Part shown: piece after piece, positions 1-6,675 of the stretch
Numbering within the stretch: the first letter of the stretch is position 1
How the letters are laid out: every line of letters begins with the position of its first letter
Source of the DNA: Thermodesulfobacteriota bacterium
GTDB lineage: Bacteria > Desulfobacterota > QYQD01
NCBI GenBank assembly: GCA_030017815.1
Contig: JASEGX010000013.1
Coordinates: 1 to 19,781 of the forward strand
Length of the DNA: 19,781 nucleotides
Reading direction: 5' to 3'
Program-made: the position numbers and the translations under genes
Notes under the pieces: generated by a model
Seen by the model: the letters and a program-made list of their open reading frames with translations, nothing else
What the model was told of the DNA's origin: nothing
Databases searched by the model: none

Positions 1-56
1 ATTTAACCCAATAACTCACGAAAATCTGTGTAATCTGCGTAATCTGTGGATTAAAT
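1..56. repeat. Dispersed 'AATCTGTG/AATCTGCG' intergenic repeat (partial)
   Basis: The first 50 or so bases carry the serial words AATCTGTG, AATCTGCG and AATCTGTGG, a low-complexity intergenic repeat style often seen in Desulfobacterota spacers. It runs into the 3' end of the RelE-like toxin, whose last residues (about NPRLTRCPI) may be affected by it. It is cut by the window edge, so its full length is unknown. Confidence 0.4.
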
Positions 57-458
57 TGGGCACCTTGTTAATCTTGGATTTTCCTTTGTATGCTCCAAGT
101 AATCAATCAATACATTTTCAAATGCCGTTTCAAGCATTGAAACGACTTTTTTATTTGCATTAAAATTCATGTTTTTCCCATAGAAACCTGCCTTCAAATC
201 AATAAAAATCGGTACATATTCACGTTCGTTAATAATCCCCAGCAAATAGCGTCCTACTGCTTGGTGAACACGGATACGAAGTTTCACTATTACGATAGTC
301 ACGTTACCAAAGGTTTCTGTTTTGAGTTTGCTTTCACCTTTCCTCAGACCAATGCGGACAAATTCTTTGATATTGTTTTGAACATCTTGCTCAGTAAAAT
401 GTCTCCTGAGCTTTTTTAGATTTTTCTGGAAACTGTGGGTGATGACAATTTGCTTCAT
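51..458 (-). CDS. RelE/ParE-like toxin of a type II toxin-antitoxin pair
   Basis: This small basic protein (135 aa) starts MKQIVITHSFQKNLKKL, with a helix-rich N-terminal half followed by strands (residues about 45-90) ending in a VPIFIDLKAGFYGKN segment, an arrangement like RelE/ParE mRNA interferases or gyrase poisons. I see no diagnostic catalytic signature, so the family call rests on size, fold-like pattern and context. It lies 12 nt downstream of a 78-aa acidic antitoxin-like gene. It has no good Shine-Dalgarno of its own (CTCCTTTATA precedes the ATG), so translation is probably coupled to the antitoxin. The C-terminal residues run into a dispersed repeat and may not be ancestral. Whether it cleaves ribosome-bound mRNA or acts otherwise cannot be told from sequence. 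Confidence 0.65.
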   Translation of the reverse strand: MKQIVITHSFQKNLKKLRRHFTEQDVQNNIKEFVRIGLRKGESKLKTETFGNVTIVIVKLRIRVHQAVGRYLLGIINEREYVPIFIDLKAGFYGKNMNFNANKKVVSMLETAFENVLIDYLEHTKENPRLTRCPI

Positions 459-470
459 TATAAAGGAGTA

Positions 471-707
471 TCAAAGGGGATTTTGAGCGCCGTGTTTTTC
501 CGCAACCTTTTTGAGAAGATTTTGTACCGTCTCAGATTCAAGAGCCTTGACGGCACTAAGATCAAAACTCTGTTCTTCTAGCTCGTCTTCTAAGAGTTGA
601 TGGAGTTTCCCTACATTTTCAATTATGAGGCACGCAAGTCTATCTTGATCCTCCTGGTTGAGCCTCGTTGATATTATTGCAAATGCTTTCTGGAGTAATT
701 TTGTCAT
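471..707 (-). CDS. Antitoxin partner of the RelE-like toxin
   Basis: A 78-aa, acidic, mostly helical protein (EDELEEQ near residues 40-46) is encoded immediately upstream of the RelE-like toxin on the same strand. Its order (antitoxin first), small size and charge fit a type II antitoxin; I do not recognise a specific DNA-binding fold, and the N-terminus (MTKLLQKAFAIISTRL) is amphipathic helix-like. It has a strong ribosome-binding site, GGAGGTG, 7 nt before the ATG, in contrast to the toxin gene. This would give antitoxin excess. A near-consensus promoter is centred about 50 bp upstream. Confidence 0.6.
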   Translation of the reverse strand: MTKLLQKAFAIISTRLNQEDQDRLACLIIENVGKLHQLLEDELEEQSFDLSAVKALESETVQNLLKKVAEKHGAQNPL

Positions 708-742
708 AGCAACACCTCCGCATAATGATAAAACTTCAATTT

Positions 743-771
743 AGTATAGTTTCTTGTGTTCATTTCATCAA
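743..771 (-). promoter_or_regulatory. Sigma-70-type promoter of the RelE-like toxin-antitoxin operon
   Basis: On the minus strand TTGATG (766-771) and TATACT (743-748) are separated by exactly 17 bp. They sit about 36 bp upstream of the antitoxin ATG. Position, spacing and match to consensus make this the likely operon promoter; no transcript evidence is available. Confidence 0.6.
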
Positions 772-816
772 GTAATTTGTTCCCTTGTATTGAAAAGATG
801 GGCTCTTTCTTATAAT

Positions 817-982
817 AAGTGGGTAAGTTAATATAGACAAAAAAGAATGTCATCCCCGAATGCCCCCTTTTGTCATTCCCGAGGGTTTAATCGGGAATCT
901 GGTTTTTTAACCATATCCCCGATAGAAACGCTCGGGGATGACAGAAAAAAGAAGCGCTCGGAGATGTTTGGATTACCCACTT
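817..982. mobile_element. MITE-like element with AAGTGGGTAA inverted ends and a double-hairpin core
   Basis: The 166-bp segment is bounded by a perfect 10-bp inverted repeat, AAGTGGGTAA (817-826) and TTACCCACTT (973-982). Inside are two hairpins: TCCCG...CGGGA joined to an AATCTGG/CCATAT junction, then CCCCG...CGGGG, ending GATGACAG. The core is the reverse complement of the core in the element at 2402-2534, although the terminal repeats differ. There is no coding capacity. It ends 3 bp before the stop codon of the glycosyltransferase remnant. Likely a non-autonomous element or REP-type palindrome; no transposase lies nearby. Confidence 0.55.
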
Positions 983-985
983 GAA

Positions 986-1210
986 TTAATGATCGAGTCC
1001 CACTTTTGTTTCCATATAACGCTCGATAATATCAGCCGCGGTTTTTTCGGCATGATAAGTCTTCAAAATGGCCTGCATCCGCTGAGCCTTTTCAGTAAAA
1101 GAAGGATCTGACAATACTTCGTTAATTGCCTTTAAAATCACTTTTGGATTGTAATTGAACTCCTTCCAGGTTAATTAACTTGCCAACCTCCAACAAGTCC
1201 ACTCGCTGTA
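986..1210 (-). pseudogene. C-terminal remnant of an MGT-family glycosyltransferase
   Basis: Reading back from a TAA at 986-988, the frame gives about 60 residues (KVILKAINEVLSDPSF, then AQRMQAILKTYHAEKTAAD, ending VGLDH) typical of the last helices of MGT/UGT-type glycosyltransferases. That frame is stopped at 1175-1177, but the adjacent frame supplies the preceding family-like stretch QRVDLLEVGKLINLE. One extra base around 1160-1165 (CTGGAAGGAG instead of CTGGAAGAG) reconciles the two frames. Everything upstream of about 1210 is missing, because the fragment abuts the 3' end of the epimerase gene. It is therefore a truncated, frameshifted relic of a second glycosyltransferase, distinct in sequence from the intact one at 2485. 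Confidence 0.7.
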
Positions 1211-1212
1211 TG

Positions 1213-2349
1213 CTATGGCGCTTTCCCAAGTAGGCCTCTTTCTACCATTTCTTTCTCCATGACCTCATAACGATCCTCTGGCTGCGGCTGTTCCTTTACC
1301 CACGCAATAAACCTCTTTAACCCTTCTCTTACTGAAATTTTAGGCTTATAGCCAAATTTTTCTTGTATCTTTCGGATATCTCCCCATGCATGACGTATAT
1401 CACCTATACGGTATTTCCCCACAACCTGTACAGGAACATCAGTCTTAAACTCTTCTGCGAGGATTTTGGCTACTTCCAGCACCGGGGTTCCACCTCCCAT
1501 TCCCACATTATAAACATCAAAACCGGAAAACCCTTTCTTTAGCACGAGACGCATAGATTCGACAACATCCTCAATGTATACAAAATCTCTCTTCTCCTGC
1601 CCATCCTCATAAATCAAAACGGGATTCCTTGCCATTATCCGGGTGCAGAATATGGAAAGAATTCCGGTATAAGGATTATTGAGGGATTGGCCAGGCCCAT
1701 AGACGTTCTGAAATCGCAAGGCAACAGATGGGACATCAAGGCTTTTGGTGAACTGGGCTACTAACTGCTCTTGATTATGCTTTGTGATTCCGTAAATGGA
1801 TGCCGGCTTGAGGGGCTGATCTTCTATGCTAGCCGTCGGCTTGACCATTTCGCCACAGGTGGGACACCGTGGTTCCCATTTGCCCTGGCTCAAATCATTA
1901 GCATTCCTTCCTTCAGGATACACCACACCGCATTTTATGCAGATATACCGTCCTTCTCCGTAAACCGCTCTGGAGGAAGCAAGAATAACGCCTTTTATGT
2001 GCTTCAAATTTTTTGCGGCCTCCTCAAGGATAACGGCGGTTCCAAACTCATTAACGCTTACGTGTCGGGCAATCTCGTAAGAAGACTGCCCCACTCCCGT
2101 TTCGGCAGCCAGATGCACAATATAATCTGCTCCGTCCAGACATTTGCCAACAATACCATGATCACGTACATCTCCGTGAAAAAAGGTAACCTTTTGGGGT
2201 TTTGCCCATTTACCATCAGGGTGCACTTGTTTGATGAGGGCATCCAACACAAAAACATCCCAGCCATCGCCTAATAGAGCGTGGATCAGGTTGGAACCAA
2301 TAAAACCAGCGCCGCCGGTAACTACTATTTTTCCTGTCACATTTGCCAT
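1213..2349 (-). CDS. SDR-family NAD-dependent sugar epimerase with zinc-ribbon insert (dTDP-L-rhamnose 4-epimerase-like)
   Basis: An extended short-chain dehydrogenase (378 aa from this start). The Rossmann motif TGGAGFIGS is at residues 11-19, the catalytic serine region SSRAVYGEG at about 125-133, and YxxxK (YGITK) at 186-190. Two CxxC pairs (CIKC at about 137, CPTC at about 162) form an insert I associate with dTDP-L-rhamnose 4-epimerases, and the ALRFQNVYGPGQSLNNPYTG and EKRDFVYIEDV stretches fit that group. It would interconvert nucleotide sugars in the cytoplasm for surface-glycan assembly. The ATG at 2349 is preceded by GGGAGG at 6-nt spacing; the frame stays open to 2427, but that extension is encoded by a repeat element and is rejected. 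Substrate assignment is inferred. Confidence 0.85.
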   Translation of the reverse strand: MANVTGKIVVTGGAGFIGSNLIHALLGDGWDVFVLDALIKQVHPDGKWAKPQKVTFFHGDVRDHGIVGKCLDGADYIVHLAAETGVGQSSYEIARHVSVNEFGTAVILEEAAKNLKHIKGVILASSRAVYGEGRYICIKCGVVYPEGRNANDLSQGKWEPRCPTCGEMVKPTASIEDQPLKPASIYGITKHNQEQLVAQFTKSLDVPSVALRFQNVYGPGQSLNNPYTGILSIFCTRIMARNPVLIYEDGQEKRDFVYIEDVVESMRLVLKKGFSGFDVYNVGMGGGTPVLEVAKILAEEFKTDVPVQVVGKYRIGDIRHAWGDIRKIQEKFGYKPKISVREGLKRFIAWVKEQPQPEDRYEVMEKEMVERGLLGKAP

Positions 2350-2401
2350 TATTGTCCTCCCAAGCAACAGGACGATCTCCCGCCACATATTTTTGTTAAG
2401 A

Positions 2402-2534
2402 GAGGCTCTTGCAAAACTGTTTGTCATCCCCGAATGCCTCTGTCGGGGATATGGTTTTTCAAGCAGTTAGAACCAGATTCCCGCTCAGAATCGCTGCGGG
2501 AATGACAGAATGGGGGCTTTTGCAAGAGGCTCAA
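2402..2534. mobile_element. MITE with GAGCCTCTTGCAAAA inverted ends, inserted between epimerase and glycosyltransferase
   Basis: The element is about 133 bp. Its left end GAGGCTCTTGCAAAA (2402-2416) and right end TTTTGCAAGAGGCTCAA (2518-2534) are inverted copies with one mismatch. The core holds two hairpins (CCCCGAATGCCTCTGTCGGGG, and TCCCGC...GCGGGA) facing GTCATCC and GAATGACAG. A second copy with the same ends lies at 11960-12095. The right end is read as the last 15 codons of the glycosyltransferase. An AAGA on both sides could be a short target duplication, but this is not certain. Confidence 0.65.
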
Positions 2535-3786
2535 GAGTATCAATAAATGCTGAAAATCTTGCCGGTGCATCATATTGTAACATTTCTTCTCCCAATCGCC
2601 TGGCAGCCTTTTGGTAGCTTCCATTTTCCAGGATATCCTCAATAGCCCTTTTAACCTTGCCCTTGGTAACCTTACCAGAACGAATCAACAGACCTGCTTC
2701 TTCTCTTACGATAGCTTCCATTGTCAGATATTGATCTGCATTCGAAGGTAATCCAATGATTGGGGTACCGCAAGCAAGCGCCTGATAGGTGGTTGCGCTT
2801 CCCCCGCTGCAAATTACCAAAGATGCCCTTTTTGATGCCTCTACTCCTGGAAGGAATTTCTCTAAGAATATATTTTTCGAAAGCTGACCGGTGTCAAACC
2901 GACCCGCTGAAGCTACCATTGCTGTCACTGGCATCTCGCCCAATACCTCAAGTATGGTATGCATGATAGTGATGTTTCCTGAAGATCCCAGCGTTACATA
3001 GATAATGGGTTTATCGGGGGCTACCTTATCCCACCAATCGGGGAAAGAAACATTAGGCGACCACAGAACCGGTCCTAAATAAAGGTGATTATCTGGTAGA
3101 TTCGACGTTGGCGCCAGACATGGAAGGTCTAGGTAAAGTGACCAATTGCCGTAAGTATAGACCTCCCGCAAATCCCTAACGGGCCGTAAGCCATACGTCC
3201 TGCGAAGTGCGTTGAATGCAGCGGCGTGATACTTAAAGAAGGCTGGGCGCAACATTTTAAAAAAGAAGTGACTAATTCCAACCCCGAAGATATTCACCAG
3301 AGGATGTTCCGGCAGAGGGAAAGGAGCTGTAGAATATGGAGACCAGTGGGCATTTGTCAACGCTGCATAGGGAGTACCAGAAAGTTCGGAGCTCACTCCT
3401 AATGAGAGTCGAAAATCTCCTACCACTAGATCTGGAGATAATTTCATCAAAAGATCGAGATCGGCTTGGACAGAGATTTTGAGTTCATCTAACGTGTAAA
3501 CTGGCTTTCCTTTGGCCAGACGGTCTAGGAACTTCGTTGAAGAGAGCGTTGGAATAGTATAAAAATGGTTACCAAATGACTCAACTAAGTAGCGAGAATC
3601 CTTGCCCGTCGCAAAATAAATTTCATATCGGCTGCGATCCAAGGAACTTGCGAGCACAAGGGGACGCGTGACATGGGCAAGGGTTACGTCTTCGGCAACA
3701 AACAGAATGCGGCGGATTTTATGATTGCTGTTAATAACCTGCCTCTTGTATCGGAATATCCTTGATTTTCTTTGCCGGTACTCCAC
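2485..3786 (-). CDS. MGT/UGT-like glycosyltransferase with repeat-derived C-terminus
   Basis: A GT-B fold glycosyltransferase. The N-terminal acceptor domain begins RRILFVAEDVTLAHVTRPL; the C-terminal donor domain carries IIYVTLGSSGN and the nucleotide-sugar motif SGGSATTYQALACGTPIIG followed by PSNADQ, as in macrolide/UGT-type family 1 enzymes. It presumably moves an activated sugar onto a lipid or small acceptor. The start is unresolved: ATG codons at 3828 and 3798 overlap the upstream acyltransferase by 98 and 68 nt, GTG at 3786 (used here) by 56 nt, and an ATT at 3735 just after AGGCAGG would nearly remove the overlap. The last 15 residues (EPLAKAPILSFPQRF) and the stop come from the MITE at 2402-2534, so the natural C-terminus was replaced. 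Confidence 0.8.
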   Translation of the reverse strand: MEYRQRKSRIFRYKRQVINSNHKIRRILFVAEDVTLAHVTRPLVLASSLDRSRYEIYFATGKDSRYLVESFGNHFYTIPTLSSTKFLDRLAKGKPVYTLDELKISVQADLDLLMKLSPDLVVGDFRLSLGVSSELSGTPYAALTNAHWSPYSTAPFPLPEHPLVNIFGVGISHFFFKMLRPAFFKYHAAAFNALRRTYGLRPVRDLREVYTYGNWSLYLDLPCLAPTSNLPDNHLYLGPVLWSPNVSFPDWWDKVAPDKPIIYVTLGSSGNITIMHTILEVLGEMPVTAMVASAGRFDTGQLSKNIFLEKFLPGVEASKRASLVICSGGSATTYQALACGTPIIGLPSNADQYLTMEAIVREEAGLLIRSGKVTKGKVKRAIEDILENGSYQKAARRLGEEMLQYDAPARFSAFIDTLEPLAKAPILSFPQRF

Positions 3787-4411
3787 CCCAGATTTCATTC
3801 GGAGGTATTTTCGTATCCATTGGGACAACAGAACCAGCCGCTATTATAGAGTTCTCACCGATTGTCACTCCAGGCATTATAATAGAGCCAACACCCACTG
3901 TCACCTTTTCACCGATTATTACTGTCTTAAGTATTAATTCATTGTAAGTCAAGGCATGGGCAGTCACAATGGTTTCTCCACCGAAAAAGGCATAATCGTC
4001 TGCCCGTATCATGTGGGGTTCCATGAATCTCCCGGCGATGGAGACGTTTTTGCCTATCTTAGACCCGAAAAAATTGAAGAAAATAGGCCTTACAAAGATA
4101 GGAACAAAAGGCAGAAATATCGTGCCGCCCATTTCATTGAGAGACGTGTAAAGCTTCCAGATAAAAAAATCTCTCCCCTCCATGACATAAATTCCCTCTT
4201 TTAAGGGACAGAGCCAAAGAAGAAGGCGTATTGAGAGCCCGGAAAGAAAAATATAGAGTAAGATCCAGACAAATAGATCCACTAATACGTGGTACTCAAA
4301 AAATACGATTCTGGTAAAGCTGGACAAATAATATGCCGCCATGAAAGATACCGCCAGATTAAGACTGATAAAGAAGGTTGCTACAATGTAATCGAGGAGG
4401 GTCGTTTTCAT
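3731..4411 (-). CDS. Membrane-anchored hexapeptide-repeat (left-handed beta-helix) acyltransferase
   Basis: The N-terminal third holds two strongly hydrophobic stretches (about residues 6-30 and 36-62 from this start), then from about residue 110 the protein shows imperfect hexapeptide repeats: IGKNVSIAG, VIIGEKVTVGVGSIIMPGVTIGENSIIAAGSVV, ending WGGVPAKKIKDI, the hallmark of LbH acetyl/acyltransferases. It probably acylates a sugar or glycan at the inner membrane face. It is the first gene of the minus-strand glycan block and overlaps or abuts the glycosyltransferase start. ATG at 4411 is preferred over TTG at 4423, since neither has a strong ribosome-binding site. The combination of two membrane helices with LbH resembles acyltransferases of capsule and exopolysaccharide clusters. 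Confidence 0.8.
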   Translation of the reverse strand: MKTTLLDYIVATFFISLNLAVSFMAAYYLSSFTRIVFFEYHVLVDLFVWILLYIFLSGLSIRLLLWLCPLKEGIYVMEGRDFFIWKLYTSLNEMGGTIFLPFVPIFVRPIFFNFFGSKIGKNVSIAGRFMEPHMIRADDYAFFGGETIVTAHALTYNELILKTVIIGEKVTVGVGSIIMPGVTIGENSIIAAGSVVPMDTKIPPNEIWGGVPAKKIKDIPIQEAGY

Positions 4412-4441
4412 TTTTCTTATCAACCGGTGGAGGTCTTACTT

Positions 4442-4468
4442 ACTATAAGCTGTATCGGAAAAAATCAA
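4442..4468 (-). promoter_or_regulatory. Weak candidate promoter for the glycan gene block
   Basis: On the minus strand TTGATT (4463-4468) and TATAGT (4442-4447) lie about 31 bp upstream of the acyltransferase ATG. The spacer is only 15 bp, so this is a weak call. The remainder of 4424-4710 contains a GGCCC/GGGCC hairpin near 4480-4498 and the terminator at 4627; I see no gene. Confidence 0.25.
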
Positions 4469-4626
4469 TACAAAATTAAGGCCCGCAAGAAAAGGGCCAT
4501 CCCTTTTGCGAAGCAAAGCTGAATGCTTGAAGGTGATTTTTCAAAAAACCGAGGGTTGCAGCCTGGAGTTGTAAACATCGAGATGTGAACAATCAAAGAT
4601 GGCTTGCATTCAATATCAATAGCAGG

Positions 4627-4663
4627 CAAACAAAAAGGCCACATTAGGTGGCCTTTTTGTTTG
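4627..4663. terminator. Bidirectional-type intrinsic terminator behind the PEP-CTERM gene
   Basis: A perfect 16-bp stem, CAAACAAAAAGGCCAC (4627-4642) and GTGGCCTTTTTGTTTG (4648-4663), encloses a 5-nt loop. The A- and T-rich outer stem gives a U-rich 3' arm on either strand. It lies 47 bp after the stop codon of the minus-strand PEP-CTERM gene, which it most likely terminates. Confidence 0.8.
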
Positions 4664-4710
4664 TGACTTAATCTCTGAGTTTATGCAGAGTAAGCCCTTA
4701 TCACATACAT

Positions 4711-5634
4711 CTACTTTTTGAACTTCCTTCGACAAGCTCCAGCTAATCCTATCAGGCCGGTGCCAAAAAGTAACATGGTTGCCGGCTCCGGTACAGCGTC
4801 AAACTCCGAACTGGCGTCCGCGTTTAAGATTAAGTCACCTGCAAGCACAGTGTACGGCGCATCACCAATAACACCCCCTACGCCTACAGACGGCTGCAAA
4901 CTGGTAACAAACTTGATGGTTGAGTCAAAAGTCGTCCCGATCAGCCAAACGTTTGGATTCGTCGGGTCGGTCTCGATCACATTGGGATCATAAGCTGTGA
5001 TCGTATTGGTCAGGTAAGTCGCACCATTACCAGCTGTTCCATCAAAAGACCCCGAAATCAAAGTAAGGGTCCCGCTCAAGAACGGCACCGCACCGATATC
5101 GCCGTCGTTGAACCCGGCGCCTGAGGTGACAACCGAGTCTGGAGTACCGTCCAGGTAGTACTGAAATGCGCCCGTAATACCGGTGAAGGCTAGAACGTCA
5201 TGCCCGCCGATGTTATAGTACGTGGCGGTCTCCTGACCATCCAACGTCCCGGTGACTTCCCACGAGCCGGTTGTTCCGCCGTCTCTTGAAAGGCCACTCG
5301 CAACTATACTCGCACCATTAATATCCAGAAAATCATTCAACCGCGCATGAGCATGGATATCCATAGTCAGTGTATCCACACCACTGGTTGGGCCAAGTGC
5401 GAAAAAGCCCCCCAGTGTCGTTGCACCGTTACTGGAACTTACCAAAACCTGTTCAACCACAAGATTACCGCTTGATTGCCAGTCGAACTCCTGAATGCCC
5501 AGAATACTGTAACTCCCACCCCCTGCGGGGTCAAACTGGACTAGCGTAGGAACAGCATGAGCCGCGGGAGATATCACCAATGTCGCGAATAACAACGCCA
5601 CAAGTACTACTGACTTTAGCAAATAATTTTTCAT
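4711..5634 (-). CDS. PEP-CTERM sorting-domain surface protein (possibly PepA/flocculation-type)
   Basis: A secreted protein (307 aa from this start). The signal peptide MKNYLLKSVVLVALLFATL...AHA is at residues 1-27, followed by a Gly/Thr/Asp-rich beta-type domain. The C-terminus carries the PEP-CTERM tripartite signal: VPEPATM, a hydrophobic helix LLFGTGLIGLAG and a basic RRKFKK tail, the substrate of exosortase, which anchors proteins in exopolysaccharide-producing Gram-negatives. A GFNDGDIG...LSGTL stretch reminds me of flocculation-associated PepA-type proteins, from memory only. ATG 5634 has GGAGGTG at good spacing; an in-frame ATG at 5688 also has GGAGGGGGTG, so a longer signal peptide is possible. 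The still longer frame to 5757 is encoded by a tandem repeat and is rejected. Confidence 0.85.
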   Translation of the reverse strand: MKNYLLKSVVLVALLFATLVISPAAHAVPTLVQFDPAGGGSYSILGIQEFDWQSSGNLVVEQVLVSSSNGATTLGGFFALGPTSGVDTLTMDIHAHARLNDFLDINGASIVASGLSRDGGTTGSWEVTGTLDGQETATYYNIGGHDVLAFTGITGAFQYYLDGTPDSVVTSGAGFNDGDIGAVPFLSGTLTLISGSFDGTAGNGATYLTNTITAYDPNVIETDPTNPNVWLIGTTFDSTIKFVTSLQPSVGVGGVIGDAPYTVLAGDLILNADASSEFDAVPEPATMLLFGTGLIGLAGACRRKFKK

Positions 5635-5709
5635 CTTTTTCACCTCCTTCCCTTTAAAATTTAAACCTTTCAAAAATCTTTTCCTCATTTTTTCACCCCC
5701 TCCTAAAAT

Positions 5710-5829
5710 TAGCGTATAGCGTATAGCGTTTAGCGTATAAAAAATAGCGTATAGCAAGAGATAGCGTATAGCATAAAAAACAGCGTGTAGCGTGTAGCGA
5801 ATAGCAAAGATAGCGTTTAGCGTTTCAGC
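5710..5829. repeat. Degenerate TAGCGTA heptamer tandem array
   Basis: About fifteen variants of a 7-bp unit (TAGCGTA, TAGCGTT, TAGCGTG, TAGCGAA) run from 5710 to 5829, interrupted by short A-rich spacers. A short run of TTCGAAC-type units with 9-bp spacing follows (5830-5856). The array sits directly upstream of the PEP-CTERM gene, where its promoter is expected. A short related stretch (CGCTATACGCTA) occurs at 11175-11200. It is not coding; the YAIRYTL-like translation is an artefact. Confidence 0.8.
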
Positions 5830-5873
5830 GTTCGAACGATTCGAACAACTCGAACGTCATCTCAAAGAACGCA

Positions 5874-6059
5874 GTGAACTATTATTCACTTTGTCCGTTT
5901 GGAATAATTACAAGCAACCTCCATGCCAACAAGTTCAGAATAGCTTTAAAAGATGATATTCGTAATACTATCCAAGAGTTAGAATCTTCATATAATATTG
6001 GGCATAAACCAGTTCAGGGCAAAAAAGTGGAAAAACATTTCCACTTTAGAGAAATGTAG
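5874..6059 (+). CDS. Unrecognised 61-aa reading frame, possible gene relic
   Basis: A GTG-started frame encodes 61 residues including IALKDDIRNTIQELESSYNIGHKP. The composition is protein-like, but there is no ribosome-binding site and no family I recognise. Its 3' end lies in a perfect 10-bp hairpin (AAAGTGGAAA, loop AACA, TTTCCACTTT, 6024-6047). Either a decayed gene fragment or chance; I lean to a relic. No function is proposed. Confidence 0.2.
   Translation: MNYYSLCPFGIITSNLHANKFRIALKDDIRNTIQELESSYNIGHKPVQGKKVEKHFHFREM
6024..6047. repeat. Perfect short hairpin in the spacer
   Basis: AAAGTGGAAA and TTTCCACTTT form a 10-bp stem with a 4-nt loop. Similar wording (GGAAAATTACTTCCACT, then TGTGTGTAAAGCTTTTCACA) recurs at about 9998-10036, next to GTGGGTAAAGATTTTCACC here at about 6070-6088. 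The two sites therefore appear to share a diverged repeat family. There is no T-tract, so a terminator role is unlikely. Confidence 0.5.
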
Positions 6060-6088
6060 TTCCATTTATGTGGGTAAAGATTTTCACC

Positions 6089-6186
6089 TTATGCCACCAA
6101 GACACAAAGACACAAAGACACAAAGGAATAATCTTAGTCTTAGGGGCTTGGTGTCTTAGTGGCTGGACGCAGATTTGCGCGGATAT
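6089..6186. repeat. Dispersed GCCACCAAGACAC... palindromic repeat
   Basis: The segment contains TGCCACCAAGACACAAAGAC, a run of ACAAAGACAC units, GGAATAATCTTAGTCTTAG, then CTTGGTGTCTTAGTGGC, which is the near inverted complement of the start, ending in GGACGCAGATTTGCGC. Close copies lie at 7852-7936 and at the right window edge (19743-19781). It is a hairpin-forming intergenic family, non-coding. Confidence 0.7.
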
Positions 6187-6285
6187 TCGCAAAGAATAAA
6201 TTTTTCATATTTCCTGCCATCTCCGGAGGGCTCTTTGGAATTTCACCGGCGTATGGCAAGTAAAGGTACGCTTATGAAGATGGAT

Positions 6286-6675
6286 TTAAAGAAATTTCAA
6301 TGGTACTACCGAAGATATCTGAAGATAATCCTTATCCCGATGAAAAAGGTACATGCCTCTGTTGTTTGCCATGGCCGCTATAAGGCAATCTATAGTGCTT
6401 CGAACAGTAACCCCTACCTTTCGGCACTTCCTGTATATCTCGGCGGCCAATATGTATTCCTCTGCCAAAAAGGACAGGACAGGAAAACTCACAAGGAGAT
6501 TTTTGGTTTTGACGTAGTCCCTGTCCTTCTTTATTCCCTGGAGTACCTCTGTAAGAATCAGGCCGTTTAGACTTACAGGCTCGTTCTCTGTTATTAGCTG
6601 TCTTAGAATGCCCCTATTCACATCTGGAGCTGGACTTAAGTACCCGATCCAGATGCTGGTATCAACCAGAATCAT
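6286..6675 (-). CDS. vapC: VapC-type PIN-domain toxin
   Basis: A PIN-domain ribonuclease (129 aa). Acidic active-site residues are visible at D5 (ILVDTSIWI), E43 (LTEVLQG), D96 (TIDCLIA) and D114 (FHRDKDY), the usual metal-binding set of VapC toxins that cut RNA, often tRNA. It lies directly after the antitoxin gene vapB, with a 14-nt overlap, so the pair is translationally coupled. The length is normal for VapC and no residue is missing, so the toxin looks intact. The RNA target cannot be inferred. Confidence 0.88.
   Translation of the reverse strand: MILVDTSIWIGYLSPAPDVNRGILRQLITENEPVSLNGLILTEVLQGIKKDRDYVKTKNLLVSFPVLSFLAEEYILAAEIYRKCRKVGVTVRSTIDCLIAAMANNRGMYLFHRDKDYLQISSVVPLKFL

Noticed and set aside
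2350..2427. N-terminal extension of the epimerase frame to 2427
   Set aside because: Encoded partly by the MITE at 2402-2534 and without a ribosome-binding site; ATG 2349 has GGGAGG.
4440..4620. Possible riboswitch in the spacer before the acyltransferase
   Set aside because: Contains a GGCCC/GGGCC hairpin, but I could not match the core of a known riboswitch class.
5635..5757. Long PEP-CTERM frame start at 5757
   Set aside because: YAIFYTLNAIRYTL is the translation of the TAGCGTA array, not protein sequence.
5710..5829. CRISPR array
   Set aside because: Units are 7 bp, degenerate and lack spacers of constant length.
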